A stretch of DNA of 64,000 nucleotides from Tillus elongatus (Eukaryota; Arthropoda; Insecta; Coleoptera; Cleridae), in the NCBI GenBank assembly GCA_964006375.1, contig OZ023265.1, forward strand, positions 116,387,858-116,451,857, read 5' to 3'. Positions 13,096 through 24,912 of this stretch are shown one piece after another. How positions within the stretch are numbered: the first letter of the stretch is position 1; each line of letters starts with the position of its first letter. Position numbers and translations under genes: made by a program. Under the pieces are notes generated by a model. That model searched no databases. It was given only the letters and a program-made list of their open reading frames with translations, and was not told where the DNA came from.

Positions 13096-13118
13096 ACACG
13101 TGTGTGTGTGCGTGTGTA
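13005..13118. repeat. (TA)n microsatellite ending in (TG)n
   Basis: About 90 bp of TA, then CACGTGTGTGTGTGCGTGTG, running straight into TATCCGAGCGATAACTC. The array sits exactly at the left edge of a foldback-family right half. Confidence 0.97.
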
Positions 13119-13775
13119 TCCGAGCGATAACTCAAAATACTGAACTTATTTAAATGGAACTTGGCACATATCTCCACCGCAGACGATTTCGTTAGCCAAC
13201 CTAATCGGGCCAGTTTTTTCAAAAAAAAAAAAGATTTGATTTTTCTGAAAAATAAAATTTGTATCTCAAAAAATAACAAAGCTATTTTGACGAAATTTGA
13301 TGGTTATGTTGCACTGGTAAGGACGTTATTATGTACCAAGACTAAAATTTCTAGGTTAATAGCAAATTGAGTTATTCAAAGTTGAAGCATCCAATAAAAA
13401 TTCGCTACCGTAACGTACTTGCTGAGCCCCGAATTTTATGTAGTAATTTTACTTCTTCCATAAAGGACAGCCTAAACTGATTTAAACAAAACTTGGCACA
13501 TATCTTCATTTTGTCAACACCGCGGACGTGTTCGTTAGCCAGCCTGATCGGACCAGTTTTTCCAAACATTTTTATTTTTTATTTTTCTGAAAAATAAAAT
13601 TTCTATCTCAAAAAATAACGAAGCTATTTTGATGAAATCTGATGGGTATGTTGCACCTTATTATGTACAAAAACTAAAATTTCTAAGTTAATAGCTAATT
13701 GAGTTAGTCAAATTTGAAGCATCTAATAAATATTCGTTACAGTAACGCACTTGCTGCGTCCAGAATTTTATTTAA
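13119..13775 (+). repeat. Two tandem right halves of the foldback family
   Basis: Unit one (13119-13435) runs from TCCGAGCGATAACTC through AACTTGGCACATATCT, CTGAAAAATAAAATTT and AATTGAGTTATTCAAA to the terminus ACTTGCTGAGCCCCGAATTT. Unit two (about 13440-13775) repeats the same order and ends GCACTTGCTGCGTCCAGAAT. Unit two lacks the microsatellite and the TCCGAGCG start. The open frames here are not genes. Confidence 0.75.
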
Positions 13776-14901
13776 TAATTGAACTTCTTTCATAAAGAAC
13801 AACCTACGCACGGTACAATGCAAACAAAAATACACCACTGCAACCTATATTTATTTTTGCAGTCTGCGAAATGTAACATGATCCACAAATGTAATTGCAG
13901 TGTGACCACCTCTATTATGGTATAGGATAGTGGGTAAATCGCATGTCCATAGACAATTTATCTTGTACTATCTTGTACGTGATGAGAAAATATACCTTAA
14001 TTGGTTTGTCGAGAATTAAGTTAATTTTGGTTACTAACCATCTTGTTTTTAATCTGCAGGGTAAGATATAAAGAACGCCAGCTGCTAAATGCAAAATTTT
14101 AATACATCAAAATAATCTCTAAATTGAGAAAATTATAGACGTAGGTTATATTTATTTGAACAGCTGCAAATTTTTAATAAACATTTTAAAAAAATTCAAG
14201 TAATTCACAGAAGCTTTATAAATGTGGCTTCAGATAGTAATACGAGAAGATTGAATATACTCTCAGTTTCAGTTTCCAATTCACTTCTTTATTTAATTAA
14301 AACCAGTATTATGGATTATATTATTAAATAATGTTTATTTTCGTTGTGCAAAATCTCATCGCAAATCTTTAATTGTTTTTAGATTGTTCCAGACGCTTTT
14401 CTAGAAAACTTTTAGAACCGAAACATCTTAATGCTGTTGTTTTATGTAATATATTATTGCTGCTAGAATTTAACTTTTTATGTATATTTTGTTAAGATGT
14501 AAACAGTCATTATTTTGGGCTGGCCATGACATTTGTACCTACTAATTATGATCAGTTATTTTACAATAACTGGGAAATTTGATTTCAACCGAACGAAATA
14601 ATATTAACTACGTTACACCGGCTAACTAAAAATTTCCATACGGTCATACACATAATGAAATATTTAAGTAAAAAACAACACACACCAGATACTTCACCAA
14701 AAGCCAAGCAAAAACTCTCTTTTAGTTACATATTATTAAAATAAACATAACATATTTTTTCTCTAAATTGAATTGAGCAAACTCTACCAAAAAAAAAATG
14801 TAAATTATTTAGGTAGTTTTTTGGTATCTTACCATTTCCGACAAGTGTAATTTGCGACGAGACTAAGAAATAGAAAAATAAAAAACACTTTTTGTAAGCT
14901 G
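13776..14901. other. No recognisable feature
   Basis: AT-rich sequence without long repeats or conserved peptide motifs. The minus-strand frames at 14726-15041 show no family resemblance. Confidence 0.45.
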
Positions 14902-16120
14902 TAGTACTGGGTGTCCAATATATAACTGATTGATTTAAATAGCGCTCCATTTCCGATACACGCATTTCTGTAGCTGGCGTAGTAATAGTTGTTTAAAGCA
15001 CATGTGTCAAATGCACCAGGGAACGCTACACAATACCACAACGCGTCCGTATTGTTAAAACATTTTATTTGAATAATGAGTAAATGATGGCAATTATACG
15101 GAATCTACAAGATTTCAATATGCCCAGCATCAAGGCTATTCGTCAATTGGTGCGGAAATTTGAATAAAGCGGTGAAGTTAAAGACTTTCCAAAGTCGGGC
15201 GGTGTTCGAACTGTTCATACCCCGCAAAATGTTGAGAGAGTGCGTGAAAGTATAATGGAGCATCCTGAGACCTCTACCAGACATCGTTCTTAAGAACTGG
15301 ACATTCGTCGCACACCATTAGGTACTATTCTAACAAAAGACTTGCATTTGCAGTCATACAAAATTCAAACAATCCAAGAACTTGCTGCCTAGAGACCACG
15401 AAAGTCGCCGACAATACAGTTACGCAATTTAGCAGCTTAACAACCAAACGAACGATTTTTGCCGAAAAATCATAATGAGTGATGAAGCCCACTTCGATAT
15501 GTACGGATTTGTTAACAAGCAGAATTGTCGTATCTGGGTATTAGAAAACCCTCATGTCATCGCTTAACGACCACTTCGTCGAGTCAGTTTGGTACGGTGT
15601 TTGGTGTAAAGCCACAGCATAGTGGTGAAACTGTCATCGGACCTTATTTTTTTGAAGACGCTGCAGGTAATTCTCTCACTGTCACTGGCGAGCGCTACCG
15701 AGATATGATGCAAAACTTTGTGGCTCCTCAAATTCAACAACTTAACCTGCAGAACACGTGGTTTTAGCAGGACGGGGCAACTTATCCTACAACGAGAAAA
15801 CAATGATTATTTTGCGAAGAATGTTTCGGGAGCGTGTAATCTCTCGATTTAGCGATGTCATCTGGCCCCCAAGGTCACCAGATTTAACAGCTCCAGACTT
15901 CTTTCCATGGGGATTTCTAAAAAATAACGTTTATGCCAACGAACCAAACACCGTAGAGCAGCTGAAGAACAATATTTGGGAAGCGATTCAAATTATTCTT
16001 CCCAAAACCTACCAAAAAGTGATGGAAATTAAGAGGACTCAGGTTTGTACGACTTCCAGAGTCGGACATTTGTCTGATATTATTCATAGATAATTTACAA
16101 CATTCAATTAAAGATTAGGA
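14902..16120 (+). mobile_element. Tc1/mariner-type element, decayed
   Basis: The left end TAGTACTGGGTGTCC (14902) resembles the GGGTGTCC-type ends of insect mariner-like elements and lies about 130 bp before the first transposase codons. The right end is not recognisable: after the stop near 16093 only AT-rich sequence follows. Its boundary is an estimate. Confidence 0.6.
15035..16093 (+). pseudogene. Mariner-like transposase (DD41D type), multiply disrupted
   Basis: The cut-and-paste transposase can be followed almost end to end across frames. The N-terminal helix-turn-helix part is RVRIVKTFYLNNE and SIKAIRQLVRKFE, then ERVRESIMEHPET. The catalytic core begins with MSDEAHFDMYGFVNKQNCRI (first Asp, about 15482) and continues IGPYFFEDAAGNS and TVTGERYRDMM. 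QDGAT holds the second Asp at 15771, and WPPRSPDLTAPDFFPWGFLK holds the third at 15896. The C-terminus ends GHLSDIIHR. With one 1-nt frameshift corrected, 41 residues separate the second and third Asp, fitting the DD41D group. Several stops and at least two frameshifts make it inactive, although all three catalytic residues survive. Confidence 0.9.
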
Positions 16121-16974
16121 TGAAAAAAATGGACGTATTTAATTTAATTTTAAAAGTATTTCAGATCTTATTTCCTGCCTAGGGGTGTTGTGTGGAAGGA
16201 AAACCCCCACCAAGATGTTCCCCACCCTCCCGATTTCCCAAATGAAACTCTAGGGGAAGGAAAACAAATCTTACAATATAAGTACCCTAGTTTCTACAGT
16301 TAAAACAGAACATATCCTAGCAAATACTGTAAAACGATCGAAATTTGAAAACGACGGGTAAATTTCCATATCACTTATTTTCATCTCAAGAAAATGAGCT
16401 AGGTCCGGCCCTTGGCTCGACACAACCTACGACCTCGCATTTTCCCTATCAGAAAAACAATGTAGGAAAGAAATAATATGTCACGCATCACGAAATCGTG
16501 ACACATACACGCTCCAACCATTGCCACACTAGATATAATTCATTAAGAAAAGAAGGTGAACAATGTAAAATTTTAGAAATAAGGTCTCGGCATACATGAA
16601 GATATAAGCATATCTATCCACACCGATAGGTATACGTACTAAAATCGATCTAGTAATCGGCAAGAAGATACAAAGAAGAACTGCCGCGTATAGAATATTC
16701 CAGTGTGTACGAAGCAGATTGAGATATATGTAATGCCGCGAAATACTAAATATTTGAATTAAACCAAAGTGCGCGCATGAACATTACTAGTTTAGAAAGA
16801 CTAGTATCCTGGTTTTGATTACTATATACTAGAAGGACCAGAGGAATTGTTATTTGCAGGTGCAGATTTATAAATAATAGACGTGGTAACAATAATAACA
16901 ATTTAATTATGACAGTTAAAAGCTACGTACAGATGTGAATGTTGTGATCCAATAATACAATAAAAGGTAACTTA
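16121..16974. other. No recognisable feature
   Basis: Mixed AT-rich sequence with a CCC/GGG-richer patch near 16180-16260. I see no conserved motif. Confidence 0.4.
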
Positions 16975-17190
16975 CAATTGGAGCTGGCTAGGTTGTAGGT
17001 TGCTGTACCTAACACGCGGAAGCTGCCTTTGGTACCTGGGGCTTCGTCCACCGGGGTGGCCACGTGCGGGCCCGTGTCCAGTTGAAAACGCGGACTCACA
17101 AACACGTGGTGCACTACTTTCCACGGGTCAGTCGCTCGCTGAAAGGATGGTTCTTCCACGCGAGGCTCACGGACTGCTAAATGGCCAAGA
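16975..17190 (-). other. Possible exon on the minus strand in a GC-richer patch
   Basis: The minus frame reads HLAVREPRVEEPSFQRATD, WKVVHHVFVSPRFQL and SFRVLGTATYNLASS, and ends at a good splice donor, GTAAGT (around 16969-16974). A possible acceptor CATTTAGCAG precedes it near 17184. The base composition is much less AT-rich than the surroundings. The plus strand is also open over much of this patch (to 17305), so chance cannot be excluded. I do not recognise the protein. A promoter-proximal region, an LTR or an unknown exon are all possible. Confidence 0.25.
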
Positions 17191-18159
17191 AACTATATGG
17201 ACCGGTGACTACTTATCACCGGGACATGGTTGGAATCGATCTGGTTACGGTGTTGACTGGTCGCTGGACGATGAAGAAGTGATCTTTGCTGTGACGATCT
17301 CATAGTCAACTACTATGCTGCGTCTAACTAACACTCACGGTTCAGCTAGTCTTGCCCGGACCGTACTGGACGCTGGATGACATGGAAGTGCTCGAGACTT
17401 GGTATGTCTTGTAGCTTCTGTCGGTTGTTGACGGTTGATGATACCTGTCACAGGGATCGAACTGTTGGCTGTACTTGTTCCTTCGTTAGCTGTTGTTGGC
17501 AACTGTTACAGGAGTGCCAATGTCGAGATTGAGCGTGGGGATCAAACAATATTAGAGCACAACACAGTGAATCCCAATGTTTACGTCAAATGTTAAAGTA
17601 TAGGAGAGGCAGGCGTGTCACGGAACAGAACCGTACTGGGAAACTGTTGTAAAAGCGTGTAATGTGTGAGAAACTTTAAATGTAAATAACTCAGGACAGA
17701 CAAGCGAAGATAATGTCAACGTGTATGTAAGGTACCAAACTGTATCTTTAAGCAGTCGTTTTATCTAAAACTGTCCGGAAGGTCATCTGAAAATTCACCC
17801 AAAAAAATATTGCAAAAAGTGCGTTTAACAATGTCTTTAATTTCTGTTTTAATCGGTATTGTTCCTAGTTTAACTAAAATGTATTTGAAATAAACCGTTT
17901 CTGGGATCTTCTGGCAGCAGATTAAATTATAGAGTTTGCGATTTAAAAATGTTATATTCTTTTTATTTAACAAAATAAATTTGAAAAATCTAACTCTGTC
18001 TTCAGTCAATAAATCGATAAACGGCCAAACCATGTAAACCGGTAGTAAAAGTGCGGGCGCAACAAGGCCGTAATGGTAGCACATTTTCGTAACTTTTATG
18101 CAAACTATAATATAATATATAAATAACTCTTGTCATCATAAAACAATAGTTTTGGTATG
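17191..18159. other. GC-richer, then AT-rich sequence without a recognised gene
   Basis: To about 17660 the sequence stays less AT-rich, with GTTGTTG-type motifs, and then returns to AT-rich. The minus-strand frame at 17761-18084 shows no family resemblance. Confidence 0.35.
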
Positions 18160-18325
18160 CACGGCAACCTTGATAAAGGCAACATGTGTACCCAATGTAG
18201 TCAAACCAGCTTGATTATTGTTCGAAATATAGTTTTTTTGTGATTTTTTTCTAAATTTTCAGGCGGTGGAAAGGTTTTTATAAAAATTTGCCACCATAAC
18301 GCACTTGCTTCGTCCAGACTTTGTC
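18160..18325 (+). repeat. Foldback-family 3' end
   Basis: TTTATAAAAATTTGCCACCA at about 18278 is followed by TAACGCACTTGCTTCGTCCA and a T-rich flank, the terminal signature of the family. Upstream similarity is weak. Confidence 0.55.
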
Positions 18326-18544
18326 GACTAATATTTCGCTAATGTTAGCTAATATTTAAGATTGTATACATAACATTGCCAATAAATCAAACAATTAATA
18401 AAATAAATAAATGATAAAAGCCAGCGATTGTATATAACTATTTAACTCAGCTTTTAGCAACAGTTTTCTTCACATTTGCATAATTTAAAACTTAAAAACC
18501 GCCAGTACATATCTCGTGGTACAAACACCTACAATAAAAATAGT

Positions 18545-18812
18545 TAAACGCCTAAGGAATGCAGCAGCATCCTCGAGGATGAATAGTTCGTGCAGAAGAA
18601 GCAACTACAAGAAGCTGTTTCCATCTCAATGTTGATTCTTCTACCTTGCCCCAAGCTAAGGAAGTAAGCCAACTCGTTCGTCGTTCGGTCAACTCTACTA
18701 CTATAACTGTAATTATAATTGATAATTTGTTGAAATGATCCCGGTTTGCGCCCGTGTTTAAATACCCGCCTCATGGGTGAGATACTCGAAAACATTCTTA
18801 TGTGTAACGGAT
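18545..18812 (-). promoter_or_regulatory. Candidate promoter or solo-LTR-like segment
   Basis: On the minus strand a TGTTGAGAATT start is followed by GAGGCGGGTATTTAAACACG, a TATA-like box in a GC-richer setting. A less AT-rich stretch open for 83 codons comes next. This layout resembles an LTR or a core promoter. No matching second copy, primer site or coding region was found nearby. Confidence 0.2.
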
Positions 18813-19614
18813 AATTCTCAACACATCTGAATTTATGTAATTTGGTTTGTATTATACCTGTAATTGCACATGAATTTGCAAGAAAAATTTCATCAGGTTA
18901 CCGTTACATTATAATTAGATTACGTATTGTGAGATATTCGGTAATTCTATACATTAAGGAGATATCATTTGGGTTTTGTATATTTACCAGACGACGTGGT
19001 TAAGAAGATGAATAAGCATCAAGGTTATTATTTCCAGGTATCGGAGATGATGCATGATGTGCTTATATCACGAGTAAAAGTGACTTAAGACAGTTACAAA
19101 CCGAAGTGAAAATAAGAATACCAGCAGACTTGCAGCTTTTTCTTTCAGAACTAAACAATTCTGCGAAGGTGCTTACTTACCTGCAATGCAAATACCAAAC
19201 ACTGTAATTAAACATTGCAATCTTTACATGCTAGACTCTGCTTGTGAAGTCAAGAAGTAAAGAATAGTGTGCGATATGTCTATTTACACGAAGAAATATT
19301 ATCATAAGTTGTGCTCTAATACACGCTAATTGTTAAGCTGTAGTTCATATTAGTGCCATTATATAAGGTGATATATGCTCATGCAATCATTTAAATACCC
19401 ACCGGATAGTTCTGCAACTGTAAATGTAAGAAATAGTGTGCCGGAATTAAATAAAATGAAAATTATTTAAATAAAGAAAATCTTTATTGCTGATTAAAAA
19501 ATTCCAATATTGTCACTTACTAGGGTTCCTCAGGGCTAAATTTTTGACCCGCTTTATATAATTTGTTTTTAATACGTAAGTACATCTGGCCAACCTAGTT
19601 TTCTCAGGTGATCA
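18813..19614. other. No recognisable feature
   Basis: AT-rich sequence without conserved motif or repeat that I can identify. Confidence 0.45.
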
Positions 19615-19759
19615 TCTATCTTATCTCACTATAATTGTTCATTCTCTGATGACGCTAACTTTGTTAGCGGACTAAAAACTGTCTAAGTGAAGATTGGAAC
19701 CTGTGATGCGTACTGACTTGGAGAACCCAAATCACCACTACACACCTTTTTAAAGACTT

Positions 19760-19794
19760 GATGATCGTTTCACTAACAAAGTTAGTGTCAACAG
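19760..19794 (-). ncRNA. Decayed hammerhead-like motif in the left terminal module
   Basis: Read on the minus strand: CTGTTGA, then the helix CACTAAC/GTTAGTG, then GAAAC and GATCATC. The core has GUUGA for GAUGA, so a key base (A6) is changed and self-cleavage is unlikely. The stem II pairing is fully preserved. Confidence 0.35.
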
Positions 19795-19989
19795 AGGATG
19801 AAAAATTCTAATTACTTACTACTAACATCACCTTTTATACTGAGTCTTAGGTAAAGAACGATACCGAGAGGGAGACTAAATCGCAGGCAAATTTTCTGTG
19901 TATTGTATGTTAATTGCCGGACGAGGTTTTTGATCTTCATTTATCACTTTACCTGACAGGTTTCGGAATGTTTACCTGCATCAAAGAAA

Positions 19990-21290
19990 GAGCGCAAACA
20001 GCGGTATACAAAACCTCCGTTTAAGGAACTTTTGTTTTTTATTGCACTAGAAATATAAATACTTCTGTACGCATCTAGTTTCGCTGGCTGTCTAACATTT
20101 TTAATAAGTTTCAGATTTTCTTTATCAATGTGGTGCTTGTGTGTGTTTTATTTCTTTACTGTCGGCCTATTTTCGCGACTATGGCCAATCACCGACGTCA
20201 GGGAGCAGTTTCACCTGACTATCCTGGAAAATTTGCGCAACCCATGCCTTTCTGTAAGGAGGGTAGGGATCTTTAACGTGTCCAACATAGCATGGACACG
20301 GGACCGACGGCTTTACACCCCCTCCGAAGCGCGGAACGTGCAGAAATATGACTTGCTCAAATACAATGCCACAACCTTGCTTAATGGTAGTATGTACCGA
20401 AAAAGTGAAAGGAGTTCTCTGGGATCTAACCCAGTACCCTTCGATTTAGAGGCACCCGTTCTTACCACTGAACCACCGAGGCTCTAATGTGGTGATTATT
20501 ATCCCAAATATGTTCTGCCACGCATTACTTGTCTACACTACCGCTGTGCCAGATATTCACGAAATCTAGTCACAATGGTTCTTTTAGTCTGCCCAACGTA
20601 TTTAAGATTACAATCTTCACAACCTATCTCGTAGAGACCCGACATTTCAGTGGCTTTATCTTTATCATTCGTATTACCTAACAAATTTCTTAAATTATTT
20701 TTTGTCGAAAAACATAGCTGCAAATCGGCTTTTTTAAATTTTCTGGAGACCCCTTGTGATATGCGGTTCAGAAGGTAGGCAAACAATTTTTCTTCTATTG
20801 TCTCTTTCCTGAATGTCGTGCATTTCGATAACATTTTCTTTGTTTTGTGTTTATTAATAAATTTTTCCACTAAGCAAACCGAATATCCATTATATTTAGC
20901 CAAGTTTTCAATGTGCTCTAATTCTATACTATATCTACTTTTACTTAAGGGAAATGTTATTAATCTATTTACTAAGAAATTTAAACCGGCTGTTTTTTGT
21001 GCAAACGTACGATGGCGGTAATTTGAAATGTAACTTAGAATGATAGTTTTCTTCCTGTGGACATCGAATTCAAGAGTCATTATTTTCAATAACTAGTAGA
21101 TCTATAAAAGGAAGTTTACTCTTAGCTTCTAATTCGTGGGTGAATTTTATTGAATCAAATTTACAGATCAGTATTTTAATAAAATCATCTACTATGCATA
21201 TATTTGTGTTAAACACTGCAAAAATTTCGTCTACATAACGAAACATACTCTAGGAAAATACTCACTTTCATTTTCTAAAGCGCTGTGTCT
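19990..21290 (-). pseudogene. Penelope-like polyprotein remnant (RT end, GIY-YIG endonuclease, C-terminus)
   Basis: In coding order, LENESEYFPRV (about 21245-21280) is followed after a frame change by MFRYVDEIFAVF. Its YVDE at 21226-21237 is the RT active-site box, with the second Asp replaced by Glu. A stop and another frame change follow, then a 183-codon open frame containing LEFDVHRKKT, the linker, and GLYEIGCEDCNLKYVGQTKR (about 20580-20640), the GIY-YIG signature with its two Cys. RFREYL continues it. After a stop and a frame change, VAEHIWDNNHHI runs to the SINE insertion at 20485. Beyond the SINE the same frame resumes with DKENLKLIKNVRQPAKLDA, the usual tail. It is inactive, with at least two frameshifts and an altered RT box. 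Confidence 0.88.
20136..20485 (-). mobile_element. SINE, full length, inserted in the Penelope-like coding region
   Basis: The minus-strand head GCCTCGGTGGTTCAGTGGTA carries the A box. The B box is slightly changed (GGTTAGATCCC). The body ends in GGCCGACAGTAAAGAAATAA and a GT/AC-rich tail. AATGTGGTG flanks it at 20127-20135 and 20486-20494, a 9-bp target duplication. Removing the SINE and one duplicate restores the Penelope reading frame across the site, which proves the order of insertion. Confidence 0.92.
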
Positions 21291-21479
21291 TTGGTGCAGA
21301 TAAACATTCCAAAACCTGTCAGGTAAAGTGATAAATAAAGTTCAAAAACCTCGTCCAGGAATTAAAATACAATACACAGAAAATTTGCCTGCGATTTAGT
21401 CTCCCTCTCGGTATCGTTCTTTACCTAACACTTAGTATAAAAGGTGATGTTAGTAGTAAGTAGTTACAATTTTCATCCT

Positions 21480-21514
21480 CTGATGACGCTAGCTTTGTTA
21501 GTGAAACGATCATC
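21480..21514 (+). ncRNA. Hammerhead-like motif in the right terminal module
   Basis: CTGATGA (21480-21486), one C, the helix GCTA/TAGT extended by a wobble, GAAAC, and GATCATC ending in an AUC cleavage-type triplet. It runs opposite to the element's coding strand, as expected for an inverted terminal module. The first stem I pair is lost (U opposite C). Confidence 0.42.
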
Positions 21515-21565
21515 CGGTCTTTAAAAATGTGTGTTGTGGTGATTTGGGTTCTCCAAGTGTACTTA

Positions 21566-22659
21566 TCTAAGAACTATGTTGTGAGGAATTGAGTTCTCCA
21601 AATTGTACTTATTTAGGAATTTGCAATATCCTAAATGCATGCTCAAAAATGCCGATAGATCACCTTTCAAAAATCACAATATAGCCCATCTGAAATGACA
21701 AACTCCCATATCTGATGTGAAGATGGCATAATAAATCATATCATACAGCTCGGAAGGATAGCTACAAATCACTAAACTCTTATTAAAAAAGTCTATAGAC
21801 TGGTCAGATTCCAGTGTTACGTAGAAATACGTTTATAATACTACTGTATAAAAAAGCTGACAGATCAACACACCGAAAATCAGTCGTCCATAATATGTCT
21901 ACCAGCATAGCGACATAAATTTCTGTTGATCATCTGCTGATTAGCCATCAATATATAAATCCACATACAACATCGTCTGTCAAATTGATCCATCAGTGTC
22001 TTGTTAATAAACCCACTATTATTTAAATGGATTTTGTCTTCCTGCCTAGAAAATCTTTTGTCAATTTTGGCGAAGTTTCTTTTATCAACGCTTTCGTCTG
22101 ATTTCTGTCGTATAAATTATTTCCACCACTGTTCCATCCATTTATAGATGAATCTCCCCCTGCTCGTCCCAGCTAAGCCGCAAAACGTTTTGGGACCTAT
22201 AATGTTCCTGGACTCGCCATTCTTGACCAGTTTTTCTGCGTAGTCGTTCTTTCTATGAACCACTTAAATGATCTACATCAAACTCCCCAAGCCCCGCATA
22301 GTTATCAGAAAATAAGGCAATTGATGATTTTGTCGTTCCTTACTCAATAGTATCTTTTGTGCAACGTAATGCGTCCATTTGAATCTAAAATATGGTTGTG
22401 TAATTGTCTAGGTTTATATCTCTATTCGTTAATTTAGATCCATACGTTGGTGAATCCACAGTGCTTGCTATATATGTAAAAAGTTGGTCCAGTATGTCGG
22501 AATACCCACCCAGAGCCACAGTCATGCTGTACCTGAGAACTAAAACCAGTTTGTCCCGTTTGGTGGAAAAAGTACACAACGCCTCGCCACCCGATTCCAA
22601 CAATGAAATATAAAGTAATAAACACAGAGCAGAAGTGAACATCGAACAAAGATAGCTTC
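21566..22659. other. No recognised gene
   Basis: Short frames on both strands at 22385-22661 overlap each other and show no conserved motif. They may be the decayed upstream part of the RTE-like fragment that follows. Confidence 0.4.
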
Positions 22660-22905
22660 AAAAAGATCGTCGGGTGCTGATGAACCGTAATCTGAGGTTT
22701 GAGCTGTGGGTAAGATTTCTTCGCTGTTGCGTATTTGGTATACTTCGTGTGGATATTTGGACCTTGACATTTGCTGTGTTAAAAGATAGAGACATTCGAA
22801 ATGTGGACGTCCCGAAGAATACTTCGGGATCTCATACACAGACAAAGTAATGGATCGCATTGAAAAGCATCTGTGGGTTAGCTTTAATATTTGGACCACG
22901 TACTA
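22660..22905 (+). pseudogene. RTE-like reverse transcriptase C-terminal fragment
   Basis: The plus strand reads MNRNLRFELWVRFLRCCVFG and ILRVDIWTLTFAVLKDRD. After a frame change comes GISYTDKVMDRIEKH. The family pattern is LS..LR.R.LRCYVWSVLLYG.E.WTL, then a helix, then RI..TDKV.N, found after the RT domain of RTE-like elements. The segment is isolated and has no active site. It is the best preserved of the RTE tails in the window. Confidence 0.6.
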
Positions 22906-24834
22906 AGATATAATGAACACCAGAAATAATACATATTTCATTTAGGGCAGGATTAAATGTAAACGTGGCCGCGGATGCAACAGAATAACGTGCGTTACTA
23001 GTTTGTTTGGGCTTAGTATTACTTTGATTTTCAGCGGGACAACAGACCAAATGCAAAATTATGTTATTGAGTACGTGCGTCTAAGGAGACAAGACACCTG
23101 GAAAAAATACAACTTGCATGTCTTATGGGCGTGTTGTCCATCATATGGCATGAAATTTTAAATATCCGATTTAACATTGCTAAGCAAAACATTGTTACGA
23201 GATTCTAGTACTCGATGGCTTCCATACTTTGTCATCCGGTGTGAAGGGAATGCGAAAGCACCGCGATAAACCATTTCCCAAAGAGCATCCATGACAGATA
23301 TGGTTACTAGGGCAGGGCGTCATCGCTTTTAGACTGTGCTGATGATGTTATTTTGTAAACTTAAAAAAAAGTAAGTAACTGCCATTTACGTGGATATAGT
23401 TCTTAGTTTAAGAAACCAAAACTAGGCAACAACACCCGTTCAAACTAACGAATTAAGTTATCACTTAAAGAAATACATCTGTCAAATATGCAAAAATTGT
23501 AAGAAGACCCCTAACTTAATAAGCTTCTACTTGGAAACAGTTTTAAACAAAATGAAGATGGACTAATATGGATCCAGTAGAGTGTTTTTCTAATTGAAAA
23601 TTTGAGTGACAGTTTCGAAGGTTTTTGGCATTTTTATATCAAAAATTGTATTGTTTACATCCACAAGCAAAGCTTTTATGTGAGATACTCTGTATAACTT
23701 ATTGAAAATAAATAATTATATTACTATTACTATTACTTACAAATTATATCCACAATTACTGCAGTCTAATTTGTAAATCATGTTTGCAAACACCAATCTT
23801 GTGAATAATCTAGCGATACATATTTAATGTATGAACATTCACTTGCCAACAACATATCAGGATTTAATTTAACTTTTAACGCATAGCTAATTCAATTAAG
23901 AACTACCATGTCAACCAGTTAATTTAAATTCAAGTACCTGATCATAGGCGCATACTGTCAGCGATATTGCCTTAAAATATTATTGTATGTCACTAGTTTC
24001 AAAACTGTATGCTTGATTGATCTTGAGTAGGCTTTATCATTCAATTATCTAAGACAGAATTAGATCTAGTAGTCGAGTCTGACAAAACAAACGGTACAAA
24101 ATTGACTCTTATCGATATTTTCAATAAATACTTTTCAATTCCATTTCATTCGCTCGGAAATGTGAAATTTTAAATAACCGAAATTTTCTGTAACTATTGT
24201 GTTCGCACTTTATGGATTAGTACAATGAAGCCATTAAATATAATTAATTTCATTAGCAGGTCAGTTATACTACAGTTATATAAATATTAGTAAGCATAAA
24301 ATCAGCAGATAGTTATTTATGTATTGACATATTTAATTTAATTTATATATTTAAATTTAGCGTTTACCGAGTTCTTAGGTAGCTGGGTAGGGTTACTGGC
24401 GTTCTCTTTGCTATATGCACTGTGTAACTCGTTGCTTACCCCTTTAACTAATTAATAACAAAGTATATTTTATGTTACATAAATTAGAATGACACAAAGT
24501 ATTGTCTTGTGTACTTCCACACAAACAAAATCTAAGAGCTTTTAATCATAGCTGCACCTACTGAAAATGGACACCTATAGCAAAAAATCTAAACTGAGAT
24601 AGACTTCATCAGTGCATATAATTTAACATCGGTGTTTATAAAACGATAGAAACAGTAATCAAATATGTACGACTTTATAGACCATGCCTCTTTGTAAATA
24701 ATCTCCATTTCAATGACTTAGCGAACTTTTATTAAACAAATTCGCAAAGGGAGGTATCGATGATGAGACTGCAATTTTTTTTTCAAATGGGAGCGAATTT
24801 CGGCCCGCAGAACCAAAAACCAATGCCTGTTTGA

Positions 24835-24837
<3 letters not shown>
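22906..24837. other. No recognisable feature
   Basis: AT-rich sequence with frequent stops and no shared repeat that I can identify. Confidence 0.45.

Positions 24838-24910
<73 letters not shown>
24838..24910. repeat. (TA)n microsatellite
   Basis: About 72 bp of TA at the left edge of the conserved block described next, followed by GACGCGTGTTTGTAT, a string also seen at 29727-29741 between two TA arrays. Confidence 0.97.

Positions 24911-24912
<2 letters not shown>

Larger units (their letters stand above)
19615..21565 (-). mobile_element. Penelope-like retroelement, truncated, with inverted terminal modules
   Basis: Coding remnants on the minus strand (end of reverse transcriptase, GIY-YIG nuclease, C-terminal tail) are bracketed by two copies of one module in opposite orientation. 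One lies at 19990-19740, reading minus. The other lies at 21287-21560, reading plus. Shared landmarks are CCTGTCAGGTAAAGTGATAA, AGTCTCCCTCTCGGTATCG, AAAAGGTGATGTTAGTAGTA and the CATCCTCTG...GAAACGATCATC core. Inverted, truncated pseudo-LTRs and hammerhead motifs are characteristic of Penelope-like elements. A further partial core at 19644-19670 lies beyond the left module. Most of the reverse transcriptase is missing. Confidence 0.88.

Noticed and set aside
17761..18084. 107-codon minus frame
   Set aside because: AT-rich composition equal to the flanks and no family resemblance; expected by chance at this length in 64 kb.
22385..22661. Overlapping frames on both strands as a possible small gene
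   Set aside because: No conserved motif in any of them; lies next to an RTE-like fragment and is probably its decayed upstream part.
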